A DNA stretch of 64,000 nucleotides from Schoenoplectus triqueter (taxonomy: Eukaryota > Streptophyta > Magnoliopsida > Poales > Cyperaceae): NCBI GenBank assembly GCA_964058805.1, contig CAXKVV010000040.1, positions 620,001 through 684,000 on the forward strand, written 5' to 3'. A model generated the notes under the pieces. The model saw only the letters and a list, made by a program, of their open reading frames with translations, was not told the origin of the DNA and made no database searches. Shown here piece after piece: positions 1-10,815 of this stretch (position 1 is its first letter; the number at the start of each line of letters is the position of its first letter). The translations under genes were made by a program, and so were the position numbers.

Positions 1-310
1 GCACGGTACGCGTGTCTATTCGTGTCGTGTTGTTAAACGTGGCGTGATTGATTTTTTTTCATTTTCGACACGGCACGACACACACGGTTAAGAAACATGG
101 CACGACACACGACTAGACACGACACATGTAAGCACGACACAAATAGGCACGAACACGCACGGTACGACACAGATAGACACGGACACACACGACACGACAC
201 GGGTAGGCACGGATAGGCACAACACGACAAGGCACGGTAGGCATAGGTAGGCATGACAAGACACGTGTAGGAACATGTAGGTACAAGTAGGCACGGGATA
301 ACCGGCACAA
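1..310. repeat. CACGACAC-type degenerate short tandem repeat
   Basis: A run of imperfect repeats built on CACGACAC, CGGCACGACA and GTAGGCACG; the first ~50 bases carry the same motif inverted (CGTGTCGTG). The same vocabulary recurs at 16225-16505. Arrays like this are common as subterminal repeats of plant hAT elements, and an hAT transposase relic follows at 873-1190, so I infer a subterminal region of that element. The repeat opens overlapping Cys/Arg-rich reading frames on the minus strand that I do not regard as genes. The left boundary is outside the window. Confidence 0.6.
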
Positions 311-479
311 TGAATCTAAACTTTTAGATCTTGATCGAACGGTATAATTTAAAATGTTAGAGGAGGAAAATTATTACGCACACGACCCGAAAAAAAATCT
401 AGCCTCTGACCCCCTATCCCCTGCCACCTACATTCACTTGGTCCCATCCCCATACGGTCATACCATTCATTTGACCAGG

Positions 480-872
480 AAAGAATATTTATCTTCAAAT
501 TCAAATTTTAAAATAGAAAAAAGGCTAAAATAACCTCATGTAACAGCCATAATTGAATATTTTTAGGGGTAAAATTATAAAATAAAGGAAATGATAAAAT
601 ACCCTCTTAAACGGTTATAAACAATTTAATTTGAAGGTTATTTTTATAATTTCAATATCAATTTTCATCTATAAATAACCACATAATTCATCAAATTCAT
701 TTCATCCATCCAAACAACTCAATCTTTCATACTCTCAACTCAACGGAATATATTCTCAAACTTTCTTACTCTCGTATTCAGATACTGAAATTAAGTAGCT
801 TTCTTAGAGGTACGTATCTTTCAATTTCATTTTTTCAGGCTCGACGATGAAAATTTTAGTATTTTGCAATAT
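480..872 (+). other. Probable 5' untranslated region of the hAT relic
   Basis: AT-rich and non-coding. A CTATAAATAACC box near 670 is followed by a CA/TC-rich leader (TTCATTTCATCCATCC). This layout precedes transposase genes in many plant hAT elements. It runs almost directly into sequence coding for the far C-terminal end of a transposase, implying that most of the coding region was deleted. This is inference from order and composition. Confidence 0.35.
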
Positions 873-1190
873 TAGCATCAAGTGAAGGGCGTGTTCCCCA
901 TTTTAGCATCCATGACTTGTGATATTTTTGTCGTTCATGTCTCCACAGTAGCTTTAGAATCTTATTTTAGCGCAGCTAATAGGGTTCTAATTGTTAAAAG
1001 AACAAGATTGGGTGAGAATGTATTTGAGACTCTGGTTTACTAAAGGATTGGTACGATGCTGAAAATAGACTTCAAGACAAGTCTTGGATGCACTCACTTG
1101 ATCGAGAAGAAGCTACTATCGCATCGAGTTCTAATCCAGGTGAAGGGGTGCTAAAGCCAGAGGTGAACCAGAACCAATCGCATGAGGAAG
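873..1190 (+). pseudogene. hAT transposase C-terminal dimerisation domain, relic
   Basis: Translating across one frameshift gives the hallmarks of the C-terminal hAT dimerisation domain: FPILASM, STVALES, FSAANRV, then after a 1-base shift near 1046 KDWYDAENRL, which corresponds to the family's final C-L-K-D-W segment. The usual WW/WH ahead of the block is broken by a stop (TAG at 873-875). Only the last ~100 residues of a 600-700 aa transposase are present, so the copy is internally deleted and dead. Plus strand, consistent with the 5' leader to its left. Confidence 0.7.
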
Positions 1191-1219
1191 AAGATCCATT
1201 TATAAGATACTCAAATCCA

Positions 1220-1757
1220 TATATATATTGTTACACTTAACATCTTCTTTGATTTGTCGATTTGCAAAATAATCTTGAATTTTATAATTTGTCTTGTTTG
1301 AGTTTTGTGTAGAGATTGAAATACAAAATGGATTAGTGCACAAGAACCAAGACTAATGATGGGATGTAAAAGTTTAATCAACATTACATTAGATTTAGGT
1401 TTAGTTAGATTCAAACTTGGTTTGGTTAAGTTAAATTGAGCTTAAACTGTAAGAAAATAAGAAAAATAGACCAAACAGTTATAATAGTTCATGAACAGTT
1501 ATAATGACTCGTGAAGAGTTGTAACGATTCAAATAGCTATAACGATTCATGAAAAGTTATAACGATTCAAATAGTTATAACGATTCATGAAGAGTTATAA
1601 CGATTCAAAGATTTATAACGATTCATGAAGAGTTATAACGCTTCATATTGTTTAGCCAAAAATTTAGAAGTTCTTTTTATTTGTAAAATTCCAGAGTGTA
1701 ACGTTGTGTAACAATTCATAAAGAGTTACAATGGTTCATGAATAGTTATAACGCTTG
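1220..1757 (+). repeat. Copia-type LTR fragment (family B), left part, with 38 bp minisatellite
   Basis: Collinear with 30390-30850: shared landmarks are CTTGAATTTTATAATTT, CACAAGAACCAAGA, TAGGTTTAGTTAGA and a series of TATAACGATTCA motifs. From about 1486 to 1755 the GTTATAACGATTCATGAA/GATTCAAATA unit is reiterated every 35-40 bp. The intact counterpart at 30373-31503 has a TATA box and ends like a copia U5, so I call this the left portion of a related LTR. It stops abruptly at 1757, where copia RNase H sequence begins. Confidence 0.55.
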
Positions 1758-2010
1758 GAGTGTGACGAGTAGATATCAGACTAATCCATGCTAGGAGCAC
1801 TTAAATGCTGTAAAGAATATTCTTAAGTACTTAAGAAGAACTAAGGATATGTTTCTCATCTATGGTATTGACTCAGAGCTCGTGGTAAGTGGTTACACAA
1901 ACGTTATCACCTCATATGAAAAATCATAAATAGAGGCGACGTAAAAATTTGTAAAATTGACACAGTTGGCAACACAGCTGATCCACTTATGAAACCTCTA
2001 CCTCAAGCCA
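1758..2010 (+). pseudogene. Old copia element (copia-2): RNase H region relic, left part
   Basis: Reads as decayed copia RNase H: VTSRYQTNP, NILKYLRRTKDMF, ELVVSGYTN, then after a deletion RGDVKICKIDT and TADPLMKPLPQA. It contains stops and lacks roughly the middle of the domain. It ends exactly where the 2011-12572 element begins, and the sequence at 12573 resumes in frame with the copia C-terminal end. It is therefore the insertion target of that element. Confidence 0.8.
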
Positions 2011-2146
2011 TGTTAGTGTTGTAGTGATCTAGTAGCCAATCATTGGATGATTGTATTTAGTTTCATGTAAAAGGATGATATATTTGATATTTCATTTGTT
2101 CCTTGAGTATTCATTGTTTATATTTTGAGTTGGACTTCAAATGTGA

Positions 2147-2205
<59 letters not shown>

Positions 2206-3800
2206 ATTATAATGAAAAACTCTAAAAGTCCCTAATCCGTTAATTATCTAGGAACAATAATTAACACAAATGGATTAGTATGTAAGTTAAGTGTTGATCG
2301 TGTTTCACAGATCACTCGATAAGGAGTTATCGGCTTAATTACACAAATAGCATGTTGGACATGTTATTGGACATGACCCATGTTGAAATACTATAAAGAT
2401 TGTGTTTGATGTCATTAGTATTTCATTTGGATGCTAATTCTTAGGTTGAGAAAAATGATCTTCTTATATGTCTGATTTGCATTTGTGGATATCGTCTAAC
2501 GTTGTCCGTAACTAGCAGCCATAAGGGCTTTATCTCGGTGTACGTCTTTCGTATGAAGGGGATGCATGAGTCAAGAAGACCGATGTCTCTCTCGTTTGTC
2601 GACGGGAGTGATGATATCCAACTAGGTGCACATAGTATACGAATGTATTGCAATGGATGACATGATCTTGCCTTGCAACATTCGGGATATCATAGGACAT
2701 AGAATAAGTATGAGACAATTATCGTTGCCTAGGACCGGGATATAAGTACCGCACTCATATCTGAATTATTTAGGGGTTGTGATGCATATTGCTGGGTGCC
2801 GCTCACAATCTATGAGATTAAGGGGTTTAATCTCATTGCTAAATAATTTAGGTCCCAAAGGGTCACACCGTGAAAGGATTGTGCCTCTATTCGTTCCTTG
2901 ATCATTTAATATGTTGGACATATTAAATTGAGTCTTAAACATGAGATATATATAGTCATAGAAAATGGCTAATTAATTATATTTATCAAATGGTTTGATA
3001 AATAGGCTGAAATTATGAAAACGATGCAAAGACAACCCGGTTCAGCCCCATTCGACTTTCATTCGGCCCAAATACCCAGTGCAAGACACCTCACTATTTT
3101 GGACACATGAAGCCCAACTAGGGCCCTTCTAATGGCTGCACATGGCCTAAAGTAGTGTGTGGTTATGCCAAAACGTGGGTAGAAGACAAGGCTGAAGTTG
3201 GGAGTTGTTTTGCCACGTTTTCAGCAGTTTTTCAGCAGTTTTTCGGCAGTTTTTTTTGCTGTTTTGGGCTGTTCTTCACTCTAGAACGTGGGGAGACTAC
3301 ATAGGGACATGAGAGAGGAGTCTTCTGCCTTGGGGCTCTATAAAATGAGGCCTAGGCTGCCAAGAAACCCATCGATCTTTCACTTACGCGCGCGGAAGCT
3401 CTGCTGAATTTCTGCCACGTATCTCATGTGTTGAGACCCATCTTCCACTAGATTTTTCACATAGATTAAAGGAGTTTAATCACAGTGGTGTGGAGGAGAT
3501 CAAGGAGAGTCTCCCTAGCATCCTAGCAAGTGCGAAGGAGATCAGATAGTAGGCTGTCTCGATGGATACCTTGGAGGGCGCCTACGCTTGGTGTCTTTGC
3601 GGGTACCGGTGCAAATCGAGCGAGAAGGAGACTACCTTGAGCCTCCCCGAAGACTCACACATCAAAGGTACAATAGTTTAGTCTAGATCTATGATTTTGG
3701 TTCAGTTTTATCACATGCAAGATCCTTATTTGAATTGTGCACCGAAAAATTTAAAATTCCGCATGTTCGTGTACTTGCTTGTTCAAACTAAATTCCAACA
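2011..3800 (+). repeat. 5' LTR of copia-1
   Basis: Begins TGTTAGTGTTGTAGTG and ends AAATTCCAACA (TG...CA). It carries a long (TA)n run at about 2151-2201, which accounts for most of its extra length over the 3' LTR (1790 versus 1757 bp), and a TATA box at 3338-3347. Near-identical to 10816-12572. Confidence 0.95.
3338..3347 (+). promoter_or_regulatory. LTR TATA box of copia-1
   Basis: CTATAAAATG in a G+C-richer stretch of the 5' LTR; the 3' LTR has CTATAAAAGG at the corresponding place near 12109. Suitable position for LTR-driven transcription (U3/R boundary downstream). Confidence 0.6.
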
Positions 3801-3801
3801 G

Positions 3802-3813
3802 TGGTATCAGAGT
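3802..3813 (+). other. Primer-binding site of copia-1 (initiator tRNA-Met type)
   Basis: TGGTATCAGAGT lies one base after the 5' LTR end. It matches the plant copia consensus TGGTATCAGAGC complementary to the 3' end of initiator methionine tRNA, except at the last base. Confidence 0.9.
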
Positions 3814-5193
3814 ATTTGGTCGTTGTATGTGATAAATCATGGCCAAAAGACTAAACTAAATTGATTGATTTATTCATAAGTTGTATATCTAGATAATTAT
3901 GCATGAGTTTTTCAGATTTTTACGAATTGGCATGCGTTCATGCGCATGGTATGTGTTAGATTTGTCAAGTTTGTAAAATTATTGTAAAAACTGAAAGTTG
4001 GGGCTCAGTTTCAAGTCTATAAATGGGGTCTATTGCGGGTTAGGAATTGACCAAAGGGGCTGTGATTAATTGAGTCTTCGTTTTGGCCCAAATCGTTAAA
4101 GATTGTTCTTTGGAGAGCCAAAACTGAAAAACTGTAATTTCTGGACAGCAACTTAACCATCATTAGATGATGCTTTTGAGTGGTTTCTAGATCATAATAA
4201 GAAGTGAAACTGAGCACAATCATGCATAATTGTTAGATTATGAATTATGAATAGTTTCAATCGGTTTGGTGCAAGTTATTGCGCTATTCTAACTTTGTTT
4301 TGCAGTAGTGGGTTTGTATAGCCATGTTCAATGCCTTGTGTGTTATAATGATTGCATGTATGAATGTTTGTAAGCGGCCTAAGGTGCCCCATGATATTAA
4401 TTATTTTGTTGCATGATTAATATTGTATTTATGGCCTGCGTGTCAAGTTAGGAATGGGGATTTCTAATGTAATTTTCTGTTTCGATTTGAGAGTAGTCTT
4501 AAATAGGAAATAGGAAATAGGAAATTATGGGTACTTAGATCACTAGTTTGTTCATGGAGATGATCGAAGAGGCAGTGATCGGAGGCCAAGGAAGCACAAG
4601 GGCTATACAAACTCACGATCATTTATGTGGTTGTGCATGTTATTGTTTATGATATTTTATGTGATTGAATTGCGAGTCGTAGGATAGGTATGGGTGTATG
4701 CTATCACGACCACCATTTAAAGAGTCATATAAAATAAAGTCCCTAAAAATTAAGTCGATCTCCCTTCCTCCTCTATCCATGGAAACCTTATATGGGGTGT
4801 TGGTGGGACCTACTCAGTAGGCACTGCATCCTATCCTTGGGGAAGTGGGGCACGTCGGACGTGTCGTCTCAAATAGAGAGGTTTTACTTAAGCGGGGTAA
4901 CTCTGGGTTACATGCCGACGCTGGCCTAGTTTGTACCTCGGGGAGGAGTATTCGTCATGAGTGCTGGGTACTCAAGACGGAACCAAGAGTCACATACGAT
5001 TGTGATTAGCGAGGAGTATGCTTACCTAAAATAGCTAAGTTCAAGTTTATGCCGACGCTGGCTTGAGCTTAGTAAAGATAGGGATCTTGGACTCACTACA
5101 AATTTTGGGACTTAATAATTGTAGTGGGAGTTTTATATTTATATAAAACATTACAATGTATGAACTAAATTCAAACCTTTTAAATTGTAGAAC

Positions 5194-5485
5194 ATGGCAA
5201 AAGAACCCTCTTTCTCTCTTCGATCTCTCCTAGATAAAGAAAAACTTAAAAATGATGGAATGAATTTCATGGATTGGCATCGTAACCTCAGGATAGTCTT
5301 GAGGCATGAGAAAAAGGAACACATCTTAACTCAACCCGTTCCAAAGAAACCCCACGATAAAGCGTCTCAGGCTGACAAGGACAAGTACACCAAGTTCGTG
5401 GATGACGAACTTGATGTCTCGTGCCTAATGGTGGCCACTATGAGTCCAGAGCTTCAAAAGAAGTTTGAAACTCGTGGTGCGTATG
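5194..5485 (+). pseudogene. Copia-1 gag, N-terminal segment (interrupted)
   Basis: Opens with ATG (MAKEPSFSLRSLLDKEKL) and contains the copia gag-type motif FMDWHRNLRIVL and a predicted-helical charged region. After TRGAY the frame is broken by the solo LTR inserted at 5486. Removing that insert and one copy of the GTATG duplication restores the codons ...GAY-EVMDTL..., so the gag was continuous before insertion. Confidence 0.9.
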
Positions 5486-7003
5486 TGTGAAAACCCATAA
5501 ATTTCAAAATAATGAAATATATAAATATAGAATTAAATAAAATATGAGGAATTTACAGAATAAAAATATATATAATTTATGAAAATAAAATTGAAAATTT
5601 AGAACAAAACTCAAAGATCGAATTAGAATTAATAAAAAAATAAATATAAATAATTTAACTCCAACATAAATAACAATAACTAATTAGTCAAGGAAACGTC
5701 AAATTATTGAAATAACCAAATTTTATGGGATTAAAAAAAATCAATTTATTTGTCACCGCAAAAACTTAATACTCATATTGTGATGGAAATAAATACAACG
5801 ATTAAGAATCAATTGGACACACGATTATTTACAAAACGCTGATCGCAGAGTTGAAATCAAACCCCATTTTTTTTTCTTCTTTCTTTCCCGAGGCATTGCC
5901 TCTTTGACTTTGTCAAACACCTCTTTTTTCTCTAATTTCCTTCCCTGTGACCCCTGTCAATTTCTCTCCATTCACAGTCCCATCCTTTTAATTACTATGA
6001 CATTCCTTCCCTTTTTCCATTACGCTGGCTCTCCTTTGGCGATATGGCAACTGAAGACATAATTATCCACTTGCTTTTATTTTGTAAGGTAAATTATCAG
6101 ATTTAGCAGACCAGAGTACGTGCTCATGCACGCTCACTCTCCTAGGGCGTTATCGCCTCGGGAGCCCGAATTGCCGTTTATGCGGCATTGGCGCCGCATA
6201 AACATAAAGTCCTAAGTTCGTAAGTTGGGTCGCTGGTGGCGCCCGCTTAGGCAAGGCCCAAGTTCGTAAGTTGGGACGCTGGTGGCGCCCGCTTGGGATA
6301 GATCTGGTGATTTGCAAATTGGGATATTTATTTCGGGTGTTTGTCTTCTCGTACCTTATATTTTATATTATATTACTATTTCCATAAATTTTCTATTTTA
6401 GGGTTAATTATCATTTCATGTCATTCATGTAGAGGTGTCTGAAATGTATAAAATAATAATACATTAACATATATTAAAATAATCCATTGCATTTAAATTC
6501 GGTATCGGCATTTGGGTCCAGTCTAGGAAAGAAGATCAAATCTTAAGGCTGGATCTAAATCCGTACTGAGTAATTTTTTTAAAATTACTCACGTTTCCAC
6601 GGTGGTTGTGGGATCCAGGTTTACAGGTATGGGCTCGAGTTTTGATGAGAGTGCTAGGTGCAGCAGTCCTGCGTGATATCAGAGGTGCTTCGCCGCATCA
6701 GCACAGTGAGGCGGGTAGTTGATTAGGGCTTATCGGGCATCGGGTTTTTGATTTCTTTCTTTGGGTTTTATTTGAGAGATTTTGCTACCCATTCCGATGG
6801 TGTTAGCCCCGCCGGTGTCTGGCGTTGTATTTATCTGTATATTCTGGACTGTTTTGTTTTGTATTATTATTATTGTTTTGTTTATCCTGGAATTTTCTTT
6901 ATGTTCATTCTTATTCACTTAGCCTTTTGTACGCACGTCTCGTCGTGCGTACGTGGCGGGATTAGCACCCCTAATCCGATTCTTTTATTTCTGGGGTGTG
7001 ACA
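5486..7003 (+). mobile_element. Solo LTR of a Ty3/gypsy-like retrotransposon inside copia-1 gag
   Basis: 1518 bp starting TGTGAAAACC and ending GGGTGTGACA, flanked by a perfect 5 bp duplication GTATG (5481-5485 and 7004-7008). No internal coding region, so it is a solo LTR left by recombination. Its right 900 bp aligns, inverted, with 61954-62850 (shared landmarks: TCTCCTAGG, GGGATATTTATTT, TCTAGGAAAG, CGCACGTCTCGTCGTGCGTA). Two internal copies of a ~45 bp segment (AAGTTCGTAAGTTGGG...GGCGCCCGCTT) lie at about 6210-6300. The Ty3 assignment is by general LTR style and is tentative. Confidence 0.85.
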
Positions 7004-7008
7004 GTATG

Positions 7009-10000
7009 AGGTCATGGACACTCTCAAGAACACGTTTCAAGAGAAGGCCCAGACCGAGATGTACAATGTCACAAAGTCGCTAATGAGATGCACAATGCGC
7101 GAGAACGAATCCGTTAGCGCTCATATGCTCAAGATGACTAGTTATATTGAGCAGCTTGAGAAGCTAGGTTGCAAGTGGGACGAGCAACTCACGCGGAACA
7201 TTGTACTCGGCTCATTGTCATCACGCTTCTCTCAGTTCATTATGAACTACAACATGATGGGACTGAAGGGAGGCCTGGATGAGTTATTGGGACTTCTTAA
7301 GACTGCCGAGGAGGACATGAACAAAATGTCTTGTAACGTCCTCGCGGTGAGTCAGAATGGGAAGAAGATTAAAAAGAGTTCCAAGCGCAAGAAGGGCAAG
7401 GGCAAAGGCAAGGCTCAAGTGGTGATCTCGAGCAAGTCCAAGTCCAAGTCCAAGGATGTTTCTGAGGCCGAGTGCTTTTATTGCAAAGGCATAGGGCATT
7501 GGAAATGTAGCTGCCCTAAATACCTGAAGGATAAGAAGAATGGGAATGTCCCTACTTCATCAGGTATACTTGTTATTGAAATTAACCTTGCTACTTCTAT
7601 TTCTGATTGGGTGTTGGACACTGGGTCATGTGCTCATATTTGTTCAAATGTGCAGGCACTAAAGAATAAGAGGTTGCTAGGCAAGGGTGAGATGCTGCTC
7701 CGAGTCGGCAATGGAGCGAGTGTTGCTGCTATTGCTGTAGGAGATTTAGATTTGCATTTACCCAGTGGACTTATATTAGAACTTAGTAGTGTTTATTATG
7801 TTCCTTCTATTTCTAGAAATATTATCTCTGTCTCATGTATGGACAAGGATGGATTTGCTTTTTCTATTAAAGATCGTTGTTTGTCTTTTTATAGAGATGG
7901 CTTATTCTATGGTCATTCCCAGGTTGTGAATGGCATATATGTTCTAGAAATGAATAATCAAGTCCTTAACATCAATAATAAGAGAATTAAGTCTTCTAAT
8001 GAGGGTGAGACTCTCATATGGCATCATCGCCTAGGTCATATAAACGAGACGCGCATTAAGAAATTACAAGAGGTTGGACTTCTTGGTTGCTTTGACTTAG
8101 AGTCGTTAGCAACATGCGAGTCATGTTTATTAGGGAAAATGACTAAGGCACCTTTTACCAAGCAAGGTGAGAGGGCAAATGACTTATTGGACCTAGTACA
8201 CAGCGATGTGTGCGGTCCTATGAGCATTGGTGCTAGAGATGGATCGAGATACTTTGTCACGTTTACTGATGATTTCAGTAGATATGGTTATGTCTATTTG
8301 ATGAGACATAAGTCTGAATCCTTTGATAAGTTCAAGGAGTTCAAGGCTGAAGTTGAGAACCAACTCGGAAAGAAGATTAAAGTATTTAGAACAGATCGAG
8401 GTGGTGAATACTTGAGCGGTGACTTTAGGGAGTACCTAAAGGAACATGGGATAGTCCCACAGCTCACTCCTCCCGGGACGCCGCAATGGAATGGTGTCTC
8501 TGAGAGGAGGAACAGAACCTTGTTGGACATGGTTCGTTCTATGATGAGCAAAGCTGAGTTACCATGTTTTTTCTGGAGATTTGCGCTTGAAACTGCTGCA
8601 TTCACATTGAATCGATTGCCATCAAAGTCCGTTGAAAAGACGCCATATCAGTTATGGTTTGGAAGAGTACCAAATGTGTCTTTTCTTAAGATTTGGGGTT
8701 GTGAGGCTTATGTCAAACGACTGATGTCTGACAAGCTTAGCCCTAGATCTGATAAGTGCTTGTTCGTGGGATACCCTAAGGAAACAAAAGGGTACTACTT
8801 CTACTTCAAGTCTGAAAATAAGATAATTGTTGCCAGACATGCAGTATTCTTAGAGAAGGAGTTTCTCGCAAGAGGAAGTAGTGGGAGTAGTGTGCAACTT
8901 GAAGAAATTCAAGAAGCACATGAGAGTGTAGTCGGTGATGACTCCACAATCTCTCCTATGGATACTGAGCCTAGTGGGAGTGGGACTCCGGAATCGGGCT
9001 TAGAAAATATGGCTCAAGAGGCATCTGAGCCACAAGTACTTCGAAGGTCGAGTAGATCAAGTCACCCTCCTGAAAGATGGTTGGGGCTTCATCAAGGATC
9101 AACGGTGGAGACCGAAGATCCCATGACCTATACAGAAGTGATGGCACGGCCCGACTCCGCTGAATGGCTTGGAGCCATGCAATCTGAAATACAGTCTATG
9201 TACAACAACCAAGTTTGGAATTTGGTTGACCTCCCTGAGGGAGTGCGTCCTATTGAAAACAAGTGGGTTTTCAAAAGAAAATCGGACATGAATGGTAACT
9301 TGACTACTTATAAAGCACGACTAGTTGTGAAAGGTTACAAACAAATTCAAAGAATTGATTTTGATGAGACCTTCTCGCCTGTAGCCATGTTTAAGTCAAT
9401 TCGGATATTGTTAGCCATTGCCGCATTTCATGATTATGAGATTTGGCAAATGGATGTCAAAACTGTCTTTCTAAATGGAGATTTAGAAGAGGATGTGTAT
9501 ATGACACAACCAATGGGTTTTGAGGATCCAAGGAATGCTAACAAGGTATGTAAGCTTCGAAGAGTCATTTATGGTTTGAAGCAAGCATCAAGAAGTTGGT
9601 ACAAACGCTTTGACAGTGAAATCAAAGCGCTTGGCTTTATCAAGTGTGATGAAGAGCCATGTGTGTACAAACGATTCAGTGGGAGTAATATTGTGTTTCT
9701 CATATTATATGTGGATGACATATTGCTGATCGGAAATGATATTCCTACCTTGGAAGAAATCAAGTCATCATTGAAGAAGATTTTCTCAATGAAAGACTTG
9801 GGCGAGGCTGCCTATATTTTAGGCATAAGGATCTATAGGGATAGATCAAGGAGACTTATTGGATTAAGTCAAGAATCATATTTGGACAAGGTGTTGAAGA
9901 GGTTCAACATGCAAGATTCCAAAAAATGAAACTTGCCCATGTCCCATGGCATTGATCTCAGCGAGAAGCAGTGTCCTAAGACAACAGCTGAGCTCGAGAG

Positions 10001-10698
10001 CATGAAGAAGATACCATATGCTTCTGCAATTGGATCTATCATGTATGCCATGATATGTACTCGCCCAGATGTGTCATACGCGTTAAGTGTGGCAAGTAGA
10101 CATCAAGCAAATCCAGGGTTCGCACATTGGACTGCAGTAAAAACTATCCTGAAGTACTTGAAAAAGTCTAAAGATATGTTTTATCGTCAATGGAGGAGAA
10201 ACTGAGCTCGTTGTAAGGGGTTACACGGATGCTAGTTTCCAAACAGATCGTGATGATCTAAGATCGCAGTCAGGGTTTGTGTTCACCCTCAATGGTGGTG
10301 CTGTGAGTTGGAGGAGTTCCAAACAAGATACGACAGCAGACTCAACCACAGAGGCTGAATACATAGCCGCCTCAGAGGCAGCTAAAGAAGGTGTATGGAT
10401 CAAGAAGTTCGTAGTTAAGCTTGGTATGGTCCCCAGTGCTTCCGGACCATTGGAGCTCTATTGTGACAACAATAGAGCCATCGCACAAGCGAAGGAACCT
10501 CGATCACATCAGAAGTCAAATCATGTTTTACGGAGATATCACCTAATTCGCGAGATTGTCGAACGAGGTGATGTCAAGGTTTGTAAGATAGATACGGAGG
10601 CGAACACAGCCGACCCACTGACTAAGCCCTTATCTCAGGCCAAACACACGATGCACACAGCTGGAATGGGCATCAAGTTTATGTGTGATTGGCATTGA
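7009..10698 (+). pseudogene. Copia-1 gag-pol polyprotein (gag C-term, PR, IN, RT, RNase H), broken
   Basis: Encodes the replication enzymes of copia-1: cleavage of the polyprotein, cDNA synthesis and integration. Domains in order: gag C-terminal part; lysine-rich stretch; zinc knuckle CFYCKGIGHWKCSC (7473-7514); protease DTGSCAH (about 7617); GAG-pre-integrase WHHRLGH (8019-8040); integrase acidic residues in HSDVCG, FRTDRGG and NGVSERRN (8195-8530); reverse transcriptase with TFSPVAMFKS and YVDDILLIG (9708-9735); RNase H with TEAEYIAASEAAKE and DNNRAIAQA. The usual AFLNG of copia RT reads VFLNG. One frame is open from 7014 to 9929, where TGA (9927-9929) interrupts it; the same frame continues to about 10180, where an extra base shifts into the frame that ends at 10698. 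Integrase precedes RT, which defines Ty1/copia. Confidence 0.93.
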
Positions 10699-10802
10699 GA
10701 TTTTTCATGAGTCATGTACATGGGGATGTACTTCGGGCTGCCCAAATTAGTTTGAGTTGTATTCTTTTATGCATGGAAATTGTATATTAGATTGGCTCTA
10801 GC

Positions 10803-10815
10803 TCAAGTGGGAGAT
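10803..10815 (+). other. Polypurine tract of copia-1
   Basis: TCAAGTGGGAGAT directly abuts the 3' LTR. It is the purine-rich primer site for plus-strand DNA synthesis. An almost identical tract (TTAAGTGGGAGAT) precedes the old copia LTR at 12716. Confidence 0.85.

Noticed and set aside
33..310. Three overlapping Cys/Arg/Val-rich ORFs on the minus strand
   Set aside because: They arise from the CACGACAC repeat being open in several frames at once; no domain and no codon-like constraint.
1..310. CRISPR-like array
   Set aside because: Units are short, imperfect and contiguous, without regular unique spacers; the sequence is plant nuclear DNA.
7284..9763. Several 60-100 codon ORFs on the strand opposite copia pol
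   Set aside because: Antisense shadows of the gag-pol reading frame with no recognisable domains.
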